Assembly: GCA_016707175.1 (NCBI GenBank)
Contig: JADJIB010000001.1
Coordinates: 124,001 to 188,000, forward strand
Reading direction: 5' to 3'
Length of the DNA: 64,000 nucleotides
Source: Candidatus Phosphoribacter hodrii
GTDB taxonomy: Bacteria; Actinomycetota; Actinomycetes; Actinomycetales; Dermatophilaceae
Numbering within the stretch: position 1 is the first letter of the stretch; every line of letters starts with the position of its first letter. The notes below the pieces were generated by a model. That model was not told the DNA's origin. It did not search any database and saw nothing but the letters and a program-made list of their open reading frames with translations. Shown here one piece after another: positions 63,624 to 64,000 of the stretch. The position numbers and the translations under genes are program-made.

Positions 63624-64000
63624 ATGACGGGAAACCCTGCTGACGCGCCGATGCCCGGCGGCCCTGCCGGCCCGGCTGGTCCCGCGGGTCCGGTCGGTCC
63701 CAGCGGGATCGACGTCTTCTTCGAGCGGCTGCGCCGGCTCGGAGTGGCTCGGGCAACGCAGGGCAAGGTCGCCGGCGGAGTCTGTGCGGGCCTGGCCCGA
63801 CGGTGGAACATCGACCCGCTCGTCGCGCGCCTGGTCTTCGTCGTCCTCACGGTCTTCGGCGGCTTCGGCCTGCTGGCCTACCTGGTCGCGTTGGCCATGC
63901 TGCCGGACGAGAAGGGAACGATCTTTGCCGAGGAGGCGCTGCGTCGCCGCCACGGGGGTGCCATCTTCCTGGTCTTCATCATTATCGTCATGACGGCCGG
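63624..64000 (+). CDS. PspC-domain membrane protein, N-terminal part (cut by window edge)
   Basis: The open frame starts at ATG 63624 and runs off the right edge (125 codons visible). After a flexible Pro/Gly-rich start (PMPGGPAGPAGPAGPVGPSG) comes a PspC domain: RATQGKVAGGVCAGLARRWNIDPLVARLVFVVLTVFGGFGLLAYLVALAMLPDE, then a second hydrophobic helix (GAIFLVFIIIVMTA). It is divergent from the PspC-kinase gene (98 bases between starts) and likely shares its regulation. PspC proteins sense or protect membrane integrity. Confidence 0.88.
   Translation, partial: MTGNPADAPMPGGPAGPAGPAGPVGPSGIDVFFERLRRLGVARATQGKVAGGVCAGLARRWNIDPLVARLVFVVLTVFGGFGLLAYLVALAMLPDEKGTIFAEEALRRRHGGAIFLVFIIIVMTA

Overview
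The window is high-GC DNA with actinobacterial gene content: sucC/sucD next to a DUF6350 membrane protein, PcrA, an Rv2231c-type CobC with CobD, CWB2 cell-wall repeats, GTG/TTG starts and leaderless promoters. I infer a member of the Micrococcales, probably Intrasporangiaceae/Dermatophilaceae-like. That is inference from content and style; no rRNA marker is present.

Layout. (1) 1-21.4 kb is a cell-surface polysaccharide locus. It holds two nucleotide-sugar dehydrogenases, a Gfo/Idh oxidoreductase, two DegT-type aminotransferases, a GalE-like epimerase, a CapD/PglF-like dehydratase, a left-handed beta-helix acyltransferase, four glycosyltransferases, a PglC-like initiating sugar-phosphate transferase, a Wzx-like flippase and a Wzm/Wzt-like ABC exporter. 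At 1.47-4.04 kb it contains an IS1182-like element with an IS3 element nested inside. (2) 21.4-33 kb is conserved chromosome: a frameshifted CWB2 protein, DUF6350, sucD, sucC, a DUF3048 lipoprotein, a B12-binding protein, an M23 peptidase, pcrA and a quinone oxidoreductase. (3) 33-49.4 kb is accessory: enoyl-CoA hydratase, a VapBC module translationally coupled to a FAD oxidoreductase, a VOC protein, a ~2000-residue transglutaminase-like/DUF4011/SF1 helicase/Vsr-like/DUF3320 protein (possible anti-phage effector), an MFS transporter, an MNT-HEPN toxin-antitoxin pair and an IS21-family element beside a truncated PNPOx gene. (4) 49.4-53.3 kb holds a TPR protein and cobC-cobD. (5) 53.3-60.4 kb is a seven-gene TetR-led efflux operon (two membrane-fusion proteins, two ABC ATPases, two ABC-2 permeases). 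(6) 60.5-64 kb holds a sequence-damaged hypothetical gene, a NarL-type regulator with a PspC-domain histidine kinase, and a divergent PspC-domain gene cut by the window end.

Two global signals matter. The heptamer GTATGCC/GGCATAC occurs about sixty times by eye, in several codon contexts and both orientations, and I saw none in the IS elements or the MNT-HEPN/IS21 island. Second, about thirteen single-base frameshifts, a near-pure G run at 47.5 kb and two tracts of more than 120 bases without A or T near 60.7-61.0 kb suggest residual assembly error, so several genes listed as broken may be intact in the organism.
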